This document shows, piece by piece, positions 32,598 to 41,901 of a stretch of 64,000 nt of DNA. Position numbers and translations under genes: made by a program. The DNA is from Balneolaceae bacterium (GTDB taxonomy: Bacteria > Bacteroidota > Rhodothermia > Balneolales > Balneolaceae). The stretch covers positions 186,001 to 250,000 of the forward strand of contig REDA01000039.1 in NCBI GenBank assembly GCA_007693745.1. Direction: 5' to 3'. Numbering within the stretch: position 1 is the first letter of the stretch; the number at the start of each line of letters is the position of its first letter. The notes under the pieces are model-generated. The model saw only the letters and a program-made list of their open reading frames with translations, did not search any database and was not told where the DNA came from.

Positions 32598-34904
32598 TCA
32601 ATTCATCCAGAACAGCACAGGGTATCCTCCGGCAACCACTCTCCACACATCCTCCCAATCCAATTCAGTCATGTTTTCCTCTGCCTGCTCGCCCGTCATT
32701 TGCGAAGTGAGAAGACCTGTCACACCTACATCTGTACCCAGTCCCACTCCAGCAGCCATGGCGGTTACCGCAGTATCCCAGTAGCTTCCGGTCAGAACCC
32801 CTGCATTCCGGCCGGCAAACCCACCCGTATCTTCGGTTCCCGTTACCGTTCCGGTTGAGTACGAACGTGAAACGCTGGCATTCTGACCGATTGTACCTGC
32901 AAAACCGCCAACACCGCTGGTTCCGGTAACACTGCCTCTGGCATAGGAGTTCTCGATCCTGCTGCCGGAGTCATCATGCCTGCCAACAAAGCCCCCGGTA
33001 CGCTCTTCACCGGTCACATCTCCATCAGCATAAGAGTACTCAATAATTCCACCCTGGCGGTTCAGCCCGGCAAAACCACCCGCTATATCACCTGCCGAGA
33101 CCATTCCGGTGGAAGAAGATTCCGTAATTGTACCTGAATTAACTCCGACGAATCCACCCGTCCTGAAACCACTGGCAGACACATTGCCACTTGAACGGCT
33201 GAGCAGAATCGTACCCTCATTTCTACCCGTTACACCACCTGTATGATCAGCGCCGCTTATCTCTGCAGCCGAAACTGCGTTTTCAATCCGGCCGGAATTT
33301 CTTCCGGTAATTCCCCCGGTATCGTTCTTTCCTGTCACGTTCCCACTTACTGTAACGTCAGAGATCTCACCCAGGTTGAGTCCGGCGACACCACCCGCGC
33401 GCTCATCCCCGGTAACGGCTGCATTTTCAATTGTTAACCTACTGACACTCCCTTCAATTACCCCAAACAAGCCTGCATAGAACGCATCCGGCCGGTTTAC
33501 TGTCAGATTCTCTATGGAAAAATTATTCCCGCTCAGCGAGCCTGTAAAGGGTTGCTCCTCCGATCCGATGGGTTCAAAACCGAGCCCCCCGTCCCAGAGA
33601 GCCGTAGCTGTGGCATCAATCGAATTCAGCAGGATATAGGATGCTTCAGGTGCACTTCGGATTTCATGTAACTGACTGAGGGTTGATATCTGATAAGGAT
33701 CTTCAGCGGTGCCTGTGCCCCCTTCAAAAAAACTAAAGAGTGCGGTAACAGTAAGGTCCTGATCCATTGTGACCGTGAGTGGATTATCGGTGCTGCTGAT
33801 ATCTCCATCCCATCTCACAAACCTCCAGCCAATATTTGGCTCAGCCGTCAGTTCAACCTCGGATTCAAAAAGATACCCATCCGGCGTCTCTTCCCCTGAA
33901 AGTAACACTACAGACACATCCCCCTGTCCTTCAACATTTGTTGAGAGAGAGTAAGCCAGTCGCTCAAACCGTGCTGTGATGGTCTTGTTGCCATTCATTG
34001 TCAGATTAAAGGGGTTGACTGTACCTGTAAAATCACCCTCCCACCGGCTGAATCTCCAGCCACTGTTGGGAGTGGCGGTTACATCAAAACTGAGATCCCG
34101 TACATAGTTTCCTTCTTCCGGACTGATGCCCCCCCCTTCCCCGGGTTCAGCGATAGTAATCAGACGGAACGTTCTCAGGAATGTAGCGGTAACACTTTTC
34201 GGCCTGTCTACAAGTATCACATCAACACTGTCAGTCGATACCAGATCTCCGCTCCACTGAGAAAATACCCAGTTTTCATCCGCTATGGCTGTCAGCTCCA
34301 CCAAACTCCCTTCTTCATAACTCGTCGTTCGCCCCGGCAGCACCCTCTCCTGCACACTTCCCTCTCCGATCGTAGTGATGGTCAGCGGGTACTCAATTCT
34401 TTTAAATACTGCCTCAACGGCAGTCTCTCCTTCAATAAGAAGTTCAATATCAGGATCATCTCCTTCAGCATCCCCATTCCAGCCAAAGAATTCCCAGCCT
34501 TCAGCAGGAACAGCCTTAAGCATCACCAGAGTGCCATGGCTGTACTCTGTCGTTCTCTGAGCGATCACCTCTTCCAATACCTCACCTTCACCTGTCACTG
34601 TTACCGTTAAGGGATAATCACGCTTAATAAAGATGGCTGCAATCTCCTTGTCAGAATCCATCGTTAAGCTAACCGGATTGACAGACCCCCCGAGGTCACC
34701 TTCCCACCGGCTGAAAATCCAGTGCTGATTGGCAGTGGCTGACACTTCAAGGGATCTTCCTTCTTCAAAAATACCTGATTCAGGTGTCACCTTCCCCGCT
34801 TCTGACGGAACCGCGGTGATAGTTATCCGATAGGTTCGGTTTTCTGATGATCCACACGAGAGAAGAAACAGTATCGGGATTATCAAAAACAGATTGAATT
34901 TCAT
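32598..34904 (-). CDS. Surface lipoprotein with InlB B-like repeats and GLUG motifs
   Basis: 768 residues. The start is set at ATG 34904 because it gives a lipoprotein signal (LIIPILFLLSC, C17); the frame runs to 35045 with a second hydrophobic, Cys-rich leader that is probably not translated. After the signal come five tandem beta units of about 75 residues (W.F.RWEGD..., ending in TA.F), of the divergent InlB B-repeat/Flg_new_2 type. Next is a linker (GGTGTAEDPYQISTLSQLHE) and about seven GLUG motifs (GGFVG.N.G.I..S...G.VTG). Such repeats occur in cell-surface or matrix proteins. It is probably outer-membrane anchored, role unknown. Confidence 0.88.
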   Translation of the reverse strand: MKFNLFLIIPILFLLSCGSSENRTYRITITAVPSEAGKVTPESGIFEEGRSLEVSATANQHWIFSRWEGDLGGSVNPVSLTMDSDKEIAAIFIKRDYPLTVTVTGEGEVLEEVIAQRTTEYSHGTLVMLKAVPAEGWEFFGWNGDAEGDDPDIELLIEGETAVEAVFKRIEYPLTITTIGEGSVQERVLPGRTTSYEEGSLVELTAIADENWVFSQWSGDLVSTDSVDVILVDRPKSVTATFLRTFRLITIAEPGEGGGISPEEGNYVRDLSFDVTATPNSGWRFSRWEGDFTGTVNPFNLTMNGNKTITARFERLAYSLSTNVEGQGDVSVVLLSGEETPDGYLFESEVELTAEPNIGWRFVRWDGDISSTDNPLTVTMDQDLTVTALFSFFEGGTGTAEDPYQISTLSQLHEIRSAPEASYILLNSIDATATALWDGGLGFEPIGSEEQPFTGSLSGNNFSIENLTVNRPDAFYAGLFGVIEGSVSRLTIENAAVTGDERAGGVAGLNLGEISDVTVSGNVTGKNDTGGITGRNSGRIENAVSAAEISGADHTGGVTGRNEGTILLSRSSGNVSASGFRTGGFVGVNSGTITESSSTGMVSAGDIAGGFAGLNRQGGIIEYSYADGDVTGEERTGGFVGRHDDSGSRIENSYARGSVTGTSGVGGFAGTIGQNASVSRSYSTGTVTGTEDTGGFAGRNAGVLTGSYWDTAVTAMAAGVGLGTDVGVTGLLTSQMTGEQAEENMTELDWEDVWRVVAGGYPVLFWMN

Positions 34905-35119
34905 GGTCATTGGAAGTGTTATGTACATATCTGTTTTATTAAGCTGGTCACAACACCTCTGCTGATCGCAAGAACAGCCAGTAAATGCATGTACTGCAAC
35001 CAAAGCAACTGCAACCAATTTGAACAGTATTTTGCATGAAGACACCTGCAGTCATCTGTTCACCTTTAATTTAACGATTACAGTTTTCCATAAAAAGGCT
35101 ATTTTACGCAGGAATGAAT

Positions 35120-35773
35120 ATGAAATCTGATCATCTCAACCCCCTGGCTATGGTATCTGAGTATCTGAAGCGAATTCAAAATAAACGTACTGAAAATCCT
35201 GAAACACGGCATCAGGATCATCTGGAATCACTCTCTTCATGGATCGCAGCTGAGTACAAAAAAACCGGCACCACTTCCCTAAACTTTATCTGTACACACA
35301 ATTCAAGACGAAGTCAGTTTTCTCAGGTATGGTGCCATATGGTGCAATCATGGATGGGACTCAAGGTAGCTGATGCTTTTTCCGGGGGTACTGAAGTTAC
35401 TGCCTGTAACGAGAGAACCGTAGCTGCGCTTGAACGTGCCGGGCTTGGCTCAGACAAGCAGGGTTCAGAAAATCCCCGTTACCTCATCACAGCTCCTGAA
35501 TTTGACACCGAAATCACGCTCTGGTCCAAGACCTATGATGATGACCTCAATCCGAAATCAGGCTTTGCAGCAATCATGACATGTGACCATGCGGATGAAA
35601 ACTGCCCGTTTGTCCCAGGGGCAGTCCTGAGAGTCCCTCTTACATATACCGATCCCAAGTATGCTGATGATTCCCCTGAGGAATCTTCCGCCTATGATAC
35701 AGCTTGTGAAACCATTGCAACAGACATGATAAGGCTGTTTATACTCGTGAAGGAGAAAATAAACCAGGCATAA
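35120..35773 (+). CDS. Low-molecular-weight phosphatase / arsenate reductase-like protein
   Basis: About 217 residues with the LMW-PTPase fold. The catalytic P-loop is FICTHNSRRSQFSQ, which fits CX5R (C-THNSR-R). The DP motif lies within VPLTYTDPKYAD near the C-terminus, as in bacterial ArsC-like members. ATG 35120 is chosen because AGGA lies 6 bases upstream; ATG 35114 (two codons earlier) is in frame but lies against it. A 30-residue helical N-terminal extension precedes the P-loop domain. hisI follows 34 bp later. Cannot decide between phosphatase and arsenate reductase; no ars genes are nearby. Confidence 0.85.
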   Translation: MKSDHLNPLAMVSEYLKRIQNKRTENPETRHQDHLESLSSWIAAEYKKTGTTSLNFICTHNSRRSQFSQVWCHMVQSWMGLKVADAFSGGTEVTACNERTVAALERAGLGSDKQGSENPRYLITAPEFDTEITLWSKTYDDDLNPKSGFAAIMTCDHADENCPFVPGAVLRVPLTYTDPKYADDSPEESSAYDTACETIATDMIRLFILVKEKINQA

Positions 35774-35807
35774 ATTCCATTCAAATTTAGAATCGATTTT
35801 CAATTGT

Positions 35808-36239
35808 ATGAGCAAACAAATCCATGCAGATCCTGAATCAAATGCTGAAGAGGGAAACACTCTTCAGCTTCGTTTTGACGAAGAGAGCGGCCTCATGCCG
35901 GTATCTGTGCAGGAAACTTCCGGTGGACGCATTCTAATGCTGGCGTACGTGAACAGGGATGCACTGAATCAAACCATTAAAACCGGCTTTGCTTCATTCT
36001 GGAGCCGAAGCAGAGGGGAGCTTTGGGTAAAAGGACTCACCTCAGGAAACACTCTGAAAATTGACGAGATTCTTGTGGATTGTGATCAGGATGCACTTGT
36101 GTACAGAGTGACCCCACAGGCCGGGGGTGCCTGCCACACTAAAAATCGGAATGATGAGTACAGAAGATCTTGTTTCTACAGGAAAATCGATTTAACCGAT
36201 CTGAAATTAAGCTTTAAAACGGATTATCCTGATGAATAA
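35808..36239 (+). CDS. hisI: Phosphoribosyl-AMP cyclohydrolase
   Basis: Third step of histidine synthesis: opens the adenine ring of PR-AMP to give ProFAR. The 143 residues include FWSRSRGELWVKG and the zinc site of family type (VDCDQDALVYRV, GACHT, RSCFYR), so the enzyme looks intact. It is a stand-alone HisI without a HisE domain. No other his gene lies in the window. It overlaps the following DUF2237 gene by 8 bases. Confidence 0.94.
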   Translation: MSKQIHADPESNAEEGNTLQLRFDEESGLMPVSVQETSGGRILMLAYVNRDALNQTIKTGFASFWSRSRGELWVKGLTSGNTLKIDEILVDCDQDALVYRVTPQAGGACHTKNRNDEYRRSCFYRKIDLTDLKLSFKTDYPDE

Positions 36240-36618
36240 AGAATCAAAAAATGTCTTTGGGGAACCCCTTGAGACCTGCAGCAGTGAACCCATAACCGGA
36301 TTTTACAGGAACGGATGCTGTGATTCGGGTCCGGATGACATGGGCAGACATATGGTCTGTGCGATCATGACTGATGAGTTTCTCTCATTTTCGAAGCAGA
36401 TGGGCAATGATCTCTCTACACCTGTCCCGCAATACCGTTTTCCGGGGCTTAAAGCGGGTGATCGATGGTGTCTCTGCGTACTGCGCTGGAAAGAGGCTTA
36501 TGACGCAGGCATGGCTCCAAAAGTTGTATTGCAGGCTACCAATGAACTGGCACTAAGATATGTTACCATAGAACAGCTTCTGGAACACGCCTTCATCGAT
36601 TCAGAAGAACCAAGCTGA
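36232..36618 (+). CDS. DUF2237 family protein
   Basis: 128 residues of the conserved but uncharacterised DUF2237 family, recognised from NVFGEPLETCSSEPITGFYR, NGCCDSGPDDMGRH and the central AGDRWCLCVLRWKEA stretch. Several Cys and His residues (CCDSG, WCLC, GRHMVC) could bind metal. It is cytosolic, overlaps hisI by 8 bases and is convergent with the sugar dehydrogenase gene, whose stop is 1 bp away. Function unknown. Confidence 0.9.
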   Translation: MNKESKNVFGEPLETCSSEPITGFYRNGCCDSGPDDMGRHMVCAIMTDEFLSFSKQMGNDLSTPVPQYRFPGLKAGDRWCLCVLRWKEAYDAGMAPKVVLQATNELALRYVTIEQLLEHAFIDSEEPS

Positions 36619-36619
36619 A

Positions 36620-37783
36620 TTAATCAGCTGGTTCAATCACATAGAGTCCACCCGGGTTTTCATCCGTCACCACATAGATATTTCCGTCGGGACCCTCTCT
36701 GACATCACGTATTCTTCCGATTTCAAAGGTGAGTAATTCTTCATCATGAATCACTTCACCATCCATAATCAGCAGTCTGCGAATACGCTCGGGTTGTAAT
36801 CCTCCGGCAAGCAGATTTCCCTGCCAACGCGGAAATCTATCGGATGTTACGAGTGCCAGACCCGCGGGTGCCAGCGTAGGCAGAAATTCATAGACTGGGT
36901 CAACCATACCTTCAATACTTCTTGCCACTGTGCCGTCATGAAATCGTGTCTCATCACCGTAACTCATTCCGAGACTGGCATCGGGCCAGCCGTAATTGAG
37001 TCCCTCTTCAACAAAGTTCAGTTCGTCACCACCCCTTGGTCCATGTTCAGTGGCCCATATTTCATTATTTTCCTGGTTGATAATCAACCCTTGAATATTT
37101 CTGTGACCGAAAGAAAAGATTTCATCCGCAACATCCGGATCATTCACAAAAGGATTATCCGCAGGAATGGATCCATCATCGTACATGCGCAACAATGTGC
37201 CGGCATGGTCGCTGTTATCCTGAGCTCTTGGCGGGTTCGCTCCGCGGTCCCCAATGCTTACATACATCACACCCTCGTTGTCAAAAGCAATTTTTGATCC
37301 ATAATGCCGCCCGGGTGAAGAGAACTGATTCTGGACAAAAATCTCCTCCAGATCGGTAAATTCGGTGCCATTCAGCCTTCCGCGAACAACGGCAACAGCA
37401 GTATCTCCCTCTTCATTTTCCCGGGAGTAGGTAAGGTAGATCCACCCGTTTTCTTCATAATCAGGATGAGTAACCACTTCCATCATTCCACCCTGATTCA
37501 CAGCTTTAACGGACGGTGTGCCACTGACAGGGGTTATTTCACCATTATCAACGATCACCAGACTTCCCGGCCTCTCTGTAACCAAAAATCTTCCGTCTGG
37601 AAGAAACGCGACGGCCCAGGGTCGCTCAAGACCACCTGCAATTTTTGTGACACGGATGTCCTGATACTGGGTGCGGTATTCCCTGGGGCCCCAGGTCTCT
37701 GCAGTTTCGACTGAAGGCTGCTCAGCACAAGAGATTGTCAGGAAGAGAAGGGAAACAGCGAGAAGATAAAAGAGTTTTTCCAT
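36620..37783 (-). CDS. PQQ-dependent sugar dehydrogenase-like protein (YliI/soluble GDH family)
   Basis: 387 residues with an N-terminal lipoprotein-like signal (LLAVSLLFLTISC, C19). The six-bladed propeller of the aldose sugar dehydrogenase family follows: GLERPWAVAFLPDGRFLVTER near the start, the calcium/PQQ face motifs (YLTYSRENEEGDT, HYGSKIAFDNEGVMYVSIGDRG, SFGHRNIQGL, TEHGPRGGDELN). It oxidises sugars or related alcohols using PQQ and passes electrons to an acceptor; the real substrate and acceptor are unknown. No PQQ synthesis genes are in the window. It is convergent with DUF2237 (1 bp between the stops). Confidence 0.9.
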   Translation of the reverse strand: MEKLFYLLAVSLLFLTISCAEQPSVETAETWGPREYRTQYQDIRVTKIAGGLERPWAVAFLPDGRFLVTERPGSLVIVDNGEITPVSGTPSVKAVNQGGMMEVVTHPDYEENGWIYLTYSRENEEGDTAVAVVRGRLNGTEFTDLEEIFVQNQFSSPGRHYGSKIAFDNEGVMYVSIGDRGANPPRAQDNSDHAGTLLRMYDDGSIPADNPFVNDPDVADEIFSFGHRNIQGLIINQENNEIWATEHGPRGGDELNFVEEGLNYGWPDASLGMSYGDETRFHDGTVARSIEGMVDPVYEFLPTLAPAGLALVTSDRFPRWQGNLLAGGLQPERIRRLLIMDGEVIHDEELLTFEIGRIRDVREGPDGNIYVVTDENPGGLYVIEPAD

Positions 37784-37888
37784 GTTGGTATCAGAGTATG
37801 TTTTAATTTCAGCGGGAAATTAGGGGTTAGATCTATAAAATATCGTTAAACATTGAAAAAAATGATAATAATCAAAAGTCAGTCAATC

Positions 37889-40378
37889 TCACTCCTTCAT
37901 CTTCTTCTCTCTTCTCCAATGCCTGATAATTGAGATACTAAACCCGGTCATCAACAGAAATGTACCCAGCCAGACCACCGACACAAACGGCTTTTTCTCA
38001 GCTACAACGAGTATCCAGTCCTCTTCAAAATCCTCATCCAGTCCAAAGACGGTAAGTTCGATGGAATCGGATTCAGGATGTATCGAGGTAAACAGTACAC
38101 TCATTTCCCAGGCGTCGATATCGAGTGGTGGAGAGTAGATGAAACTCCTGTCACCTTCAGTATATACTGCAAAAAGTGGTTCTATCTCATACGCAGAACC
38201 TGAAGGCGTATGTTCAACACGAATCAGCGAACGAATTCCGATCTGAGTGTTTTCCGGCACAGCTTCTTCACCGGCCGGCCGGAAATCAATAAATGTAAAT
38301 GAAAAGGGCCCTGCAGCGATCGTCTCACCCTGTTTGATCTCAATCTTACGGATGTCATCCTCTTCTGAAGGATCGGAATCACCCATGCCAGCCGATCTCT
38401 CCCTGCTTCTTTCAAGTTCGTTATTTCTTCTTTCAACATAACGGCTGCCGGCCACATAGAGGTAAATATCACTTGTCCAGCCGGTCCGCACATGCGGATC
38501 TACAGACCATTCAATATTATCCGGGGTTGAAGAGGTTAGCATGGGATATACGACCGGCCTCATGTAGAAAGTCTGACTTCCGTCAATTGGCACAAACCGA
38601 AGCACATAATACTGCTGACCGGGTCGCGGTGAATCGCTGAGTTCATATCCTTCATAGGTGACCATGTAGCGATTGTTGATCAACTTCGGCCGGTTCAGCT
38701 CCAGCTGAAACATGTCAACCCGCTGTGTAACCGGAAAACCTTCATCATCAAATACATCACCTGCCATAATACGCTGATTGTACCGCTCCATCTCCTGATC
38801 CAGAAGGGGTACTGTATATACGGATGAGGCGATAATACCAAGAAGCAGGGCGCCAAACCCGATATGAGTTACAGTGCCCCCGACAAGTTTTGGGTTTTTC
38901 CTGATCAAATGAAGAAGAACTGTGCCATTACCGAAAACTGCAAACCAGGCAGTAAAAATATAAACCATATAGTAGAGATTGGTCACATCTCCCAGGATAA
39001 TACTCAATACTGAAGCAACGGAAGTAAACAGAAGCGGCCAGACCAGAACTCCGGCGAGTGACTCCCAGGTGTGCTTTTGCCAGAAAAGATACTGCCCGAT
39101 CACTGTCGCGATTGCCATAACCATGGCAATCGGCATACTCCAGACGTTATAAAACTGAATATCAGGAGGTGTTGGATTGTCCACAAAAAATCTTCCGATG
39201 ATTGGAGAGCTTGTTCCGATAATGATGACAAATCCCAAAATGAAAAGAAGTATTGCACCCGTAAAGGTCATGAACTCTTTACTCAAAAAATCAGACTCCT
39301 TCTCAGGACTCGGAAGCTCCTTGTAGCGATAGAGATAAAAACCTACACCCATAATGGTCATCACCAGAATAAACGTGAGCAGCTGACCGTAGAGTCCCAA
39401 ATCCACAAAACTGTGCACTGACTGATCTGCAAGCACACCCGAGCGGGTAAGAAACGTCTGATAGATGATTGCACAATAGGACAGGATAGCAAAAAAGAGA
39501 GCTGCTTTGTGGGCGCGCCGGCTTTTCCTTTGGATAATCATCGCATGAATACCGGCAGTTCCCAGCAGCCATGGCACCAGAGAAGCATTCTCAACCGGAT
39601 CCCATGCCCAGTAGCCACCAAATGAGAGGGTTTCATATGCCCAGTATCCGCCAAGAAATATTGCTGTCAGAAGTGACAGGTTTGCCGAAAGGGTCCATGG
39701 CAGAGCAGGCCGTATCCATTCATTGTACCGTTTCGTCCAGAGTGATGCGATCGCAAAGGCAAAGGGTACGGTCATCATGGCAAAACCAACAAAGATGATC
39801 GGCGGATGGATCATCATCCAGGGACTTTTCAATAAGTCGTTCAGCCCTGTCCCGTCAGCCGGTACAAAACCCGGATTGGCAAGGATAAAAGGGGCATTGG
39901 GCATTTCATCGGCAATGGTACGGAATGGGGATGCACCAATCTGAGTCACATTTAAATCCCAACCCACAACCATAGAGAGCAGAAAAAACTGAGTCAGAGA
40001 CATTACAAACATGACAGGTGCTTTATAAGGATCTCGGGTCCAGCGGATCAGGCCAAGCCCAACAATGAAGGAACAGAAAATCCAGAGCATAAAACTACCC
40101 TCCTGCCCCCCGTAAAAAGCTGAGAAGAGATACCGGGTCTCAAGGTCGAGGCTGGTATAGTTCCAGACGTAATAATACTGAAACTGATGCGTCATGATCA
40201 GCCAGATGAGTGCCCCGGAGGAAGCAGTAAGCAACAACCCTTTAGTCAACCAAAGCCAGTTGGATATTTTCTCCAGCTTCCAGTTATCCTTCGCAGAGGA
40301 TAAAGCATAAGCGATCATTGCGGCAAGTGAAGCAACAAATGCGCCGCTTAGAAACAGATTCCCTAAAGTCGCTATCAT
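37889..40378 (-). CDS. ccmF: Cytochrome c maturation heme lyase subunit CcmF
   Basis: Large inner-membrane heme lyase subunit, 829 residues with many helices in the first 520 and a long periplasmic domain (about 530-795) before a final helix. The heme-handling WWD motif is clear: GGYWAWDPVENASLVPWL, near residue 240. It joins heme delivered by CcmE to apocytochrome c thiols. It is the last gene of the ccmC-D-E-F operon, 6 bp after ccmE. No ccmG or ccmH follows, although these often accompany ccmF. Confidence 0.95.
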   Translation of the reverse strand: MIATLGNLFLSGAFVASLAAMIAYALSSAKDNWKLEKISNWLWLTKGLLLTASSGALIWLIMTHQFQYYYVWNYTSLDLETRYLFSAFYGGQEGSFMLWIFCSFIVGLGLIRWTRDPYKAPVMFVMSLTQFFLLSMVVGWDLNVTQIGASPFRTIADEMPNAPFILANPGFVPADGTGLNDLLKSPWMMIHPPIIFVGFAMMTVPFAFAIASLWTKRYNEWIRPALPWTLSANLSLLTAIFLGGYWAYETLSFGGYWAWDPVENASLVPWLLGTAGIHAMIIQRKSRRAHKAALFFAILSYCAIIYQTFLTRSGVLADQSVHSFVDLGLYGQLLTFILVMTIMGVGFYLYRYKELPSPEKESDFLSKEFMTFTGAILLFILGFVIIIGTSSPIIGRFFVDNPTPPDIQFYNVWSMPIAMVMAIATVIGQYLFWQKHTWESLAGVLVWPLLFTSVASVLSIILGDVTNLYYMVYIFTAWFAVFGNGTVLLHLIRKNPKLVGGTVTHIGFGALLLGIIASSVYTVPLLDQEMERYNQRIMAGDVFDDEGFPVTQRVDMFQLELNRPKLINNRYMVTYEGYELSDSPRPGQQYYVLRFVPIDGSQTFYMRPVVYPMLTSSTPDNIEWSVDPHVRTGWTSDIYLYVAGSRYVERRNNELERSRERSAGMGDSDPSEEDDIRKIEIKQGETIAAGPFSFTFIDFRPAGEEAVPENTQIGIRSLIRVEHTPSGSAYEIEPLFAVYTEGDRSFIYSPPLDIDAWEMSVLFTSIHPESDSIELTVFGLDEDFEEDWILVVAEKKPFVSVVWLGTFLLMTGFSISIIRHWRREKKMKE

Positions 40379-40384
40379 ATTCTT

Positions 40385-40780
40385 TTAACTCTCCTCAGCA
40401 TTGACAAATTCCAGTTGAGAAGGATCATTATACTTGGACGGGCACTTCATCAGCATTTCATTTGCATGAAATACATTATTTCGCATCTCACCTACAACCA
40501 CAAGCTGCGTTGCCTGTTCAAAATTGTTAGGCTTCGGCCTTGGATACACAACGCGACGCACATTTCCATCCTGATCTTTCATATGGAATGTAAACTGGAG
40601 TGTTTCGCGCGAGAAGCCATGAGCCTGAGTATTATCCCAGGTTCCTATTACATGCGATATCTGTCTTCCGTCAGCCTCTTCAAAGTTTACATACGTGCTG
40701 ATACTGTTACCAAAATTGTACATGAGCAGTGAGGTAAACCCCACAATTGCTATGATTCCAAAGATAAGTTTAGGCTTCAT
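40385..40780 (-). CDS. ccmE: Heme chaperone CcmE, cysteine (CXXXY) type
   Basis: Periplasmic heme chaperone, 131 residues, anchored by an N-terminal helix (4-22) and followed by an OB-fold barrel. The heme site is MLMKCPSKYNDP (109-120): C113 takes the place of the usual histidine in HXXXY, giving CXXXY with Y117. That variant occurs in the System I* group (Desulfovibrio and archaea). Its start overlaps ccmD by 11 bases and it lies 6 bp before ccmF. Confidence 0.94.
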   Translation of the reverse strand: MKPKLIFGIIAIVGFTSLLMYNFGNSISTYVNFEEADGRQISHVIGTWDNTQAHGFSRETLQFTFHMKDQDGNVRRVVYPRPKPNNFEQATQLVVVGEMRNNVFHANEMLMKCPSKYNDPSQLEFVNAEES

Positions 40781-41015
40781 TTTCAGTTTCTTTTATTGAT
40801 TCCTCAAGTTTAGATACTTTTTTATCTACTCTGATGATAAACCAAAGCAGCACAAACCAGATGATAAGACTCACCCCAAGCACCACAAAAATCAGATCAT
40901 TGGATGACATCCATTTCATCAGAAAAGAAGCCTCTTCCAGCCCTGCAGTACCCTCCCATCTGTCGGCATATGCCTGGGTCAGTGTATCAACGGTTGTCGG
41001 TTCGGTTTCGTGCAT
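40770..41015 (-). CDS. CcmD-like small membrane protein
   Basis: 81 residues with one membrane helix (about 40-62, DLIFVVLGVSLIIWFVLLWF) followed by a charged coiled tail (RVDKKVSKLEESIKETENEA), the CcmD layout, but with a longer N-terminal section than usual. CcmD holds CcmE to the CcmABC heme release complex. Called mainly from its place between ccmC (11 bp away) and ccmE (11-base overlap). Confidence 0.75.
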   Translation of the reverse strand: MHETEPTTVDTLTQAYADRWEGTAGLEEASFLMKWMSSNDLIFVVLGVSLIIWFVLLWFIIRVDKKVSKLEESIKETENEA

Positions 41016-41026
41016 AAAGTGCGTGC

Positions 41027-41686
41027 TTAAATATTGGATGCAGTTTTCAGTTCCAGCTGTTTATACCTCTTCAGGATATCCATCAACCAGAATGCCAGTC
41101 CGATAAATCCAAGTACTGCAGGATAAAAAATCAGCCTCAGCTCCGGAGCAGTGATGTCACTGAAAGCCGGATTTCCATCAGCACCGGGGTGAAGGCTTGG
41201 AAGCTGCCTTGGAATAATATACAAGAGAAACGGGATCGTGGTGACACCAAACACATTATAAACAGCAGAAATCTTCGCCCTCTTTTCCCTGTCGTTAAAT
41301 GCACTCCTCAAAACAAAATAGGCAACAAAAATCAACATAGCCAGGGCAGAAAGGTTCATTCGGGGTTCGGAGAATGTCCACCAGGTGCCCCACGTAAATT
41401 TTGCCCAAAGTGACCCGGTAAGCAGGCCGCAGATTCCGAACAGCAGCCCAACCATTGTGGCTGTCTCCGCCTTTAGATCCCAGCTCAGATGTTCATCATT
41501 GAGATAGCGTACACTAAAATAAAAAGCCATGGCAAACGCCACCATCATTGTAAACCACATGGGTACATGCAGAAACAGATTTCTGGCTGTCTCTTCAAGA
41601 ATTGGTATTTGTGGAATACGAATGAGAAAACCGGCTGAAATCACCAGTGTCATCCAGACCGCAACTATGTACTTCCAGGTCTTCAA
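41027..41686 (-). CDS. ccmC: Heme exporter/handling protein CcmC
   Basis: 219 residues, six predicted membrane helices. It presents heme to CcmE. The two external histidines expected to hold heme are present (H40 in LFLHVPMWF, H166 in LPSLHPG). The tryptophan-rich loop is WGTWWTFSEPR (99-109), in which the usual WWxWDxR has Phe and Ser-Glu where Trp and Asp are expected. It is first in the ccmC-D-E-F operon; ccmA and ccmB are absent here. The gene is divergent from the PH/SHOCT gene across 215 bp. Confidence 0.92.
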   Translation of the reverse strand: MKTWKYIVAVWMTLVISAGFLIRIPQIPILEETARNLFLHVPMWFTMMVAFAMAFYFSVRYLNDEHLSWDLKAETATMVGLLFGICGLLTGSLWAKFTWGTWWTFSEPRMNLSALAMLIFVAYFVLRSAFNDREKRAKISAVYNVFGVTTIPFLLYIIPRQLPSLHPGADGNPAFSDITAPELRLIFYPAVLGFIGLAFWLMDILKRYKQLELKTASNI

Positions 41687-41901
41687 CGTTCTTATTGAGG
41701 GCTTTTAGGGTTTCAAATCGGACAGGAATATACACAAAAGAGAAGTTATTTTTATGAACATTATATGAAAAACAAGCTCTTTGCAGAACTCAGAATCTAT
41801 CAACACATTTCATCACCCTTGATTCACAGCGAAATCAGTCTGGCAACAAATCGCCCTATTTCGATTTATGAATACCGGTTTTCACTTTTTATCTTACAGG
41901 T

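Noticed and set aside
34905-35045. Upstream extension of the surface lipoprotein gene to a GTG at 35045
   Set aside because: The extension adds a second hydrophobic leader before a good lipobox, and no ribosome-binding site supports GTG 35045; ATG 34904 is preferred.
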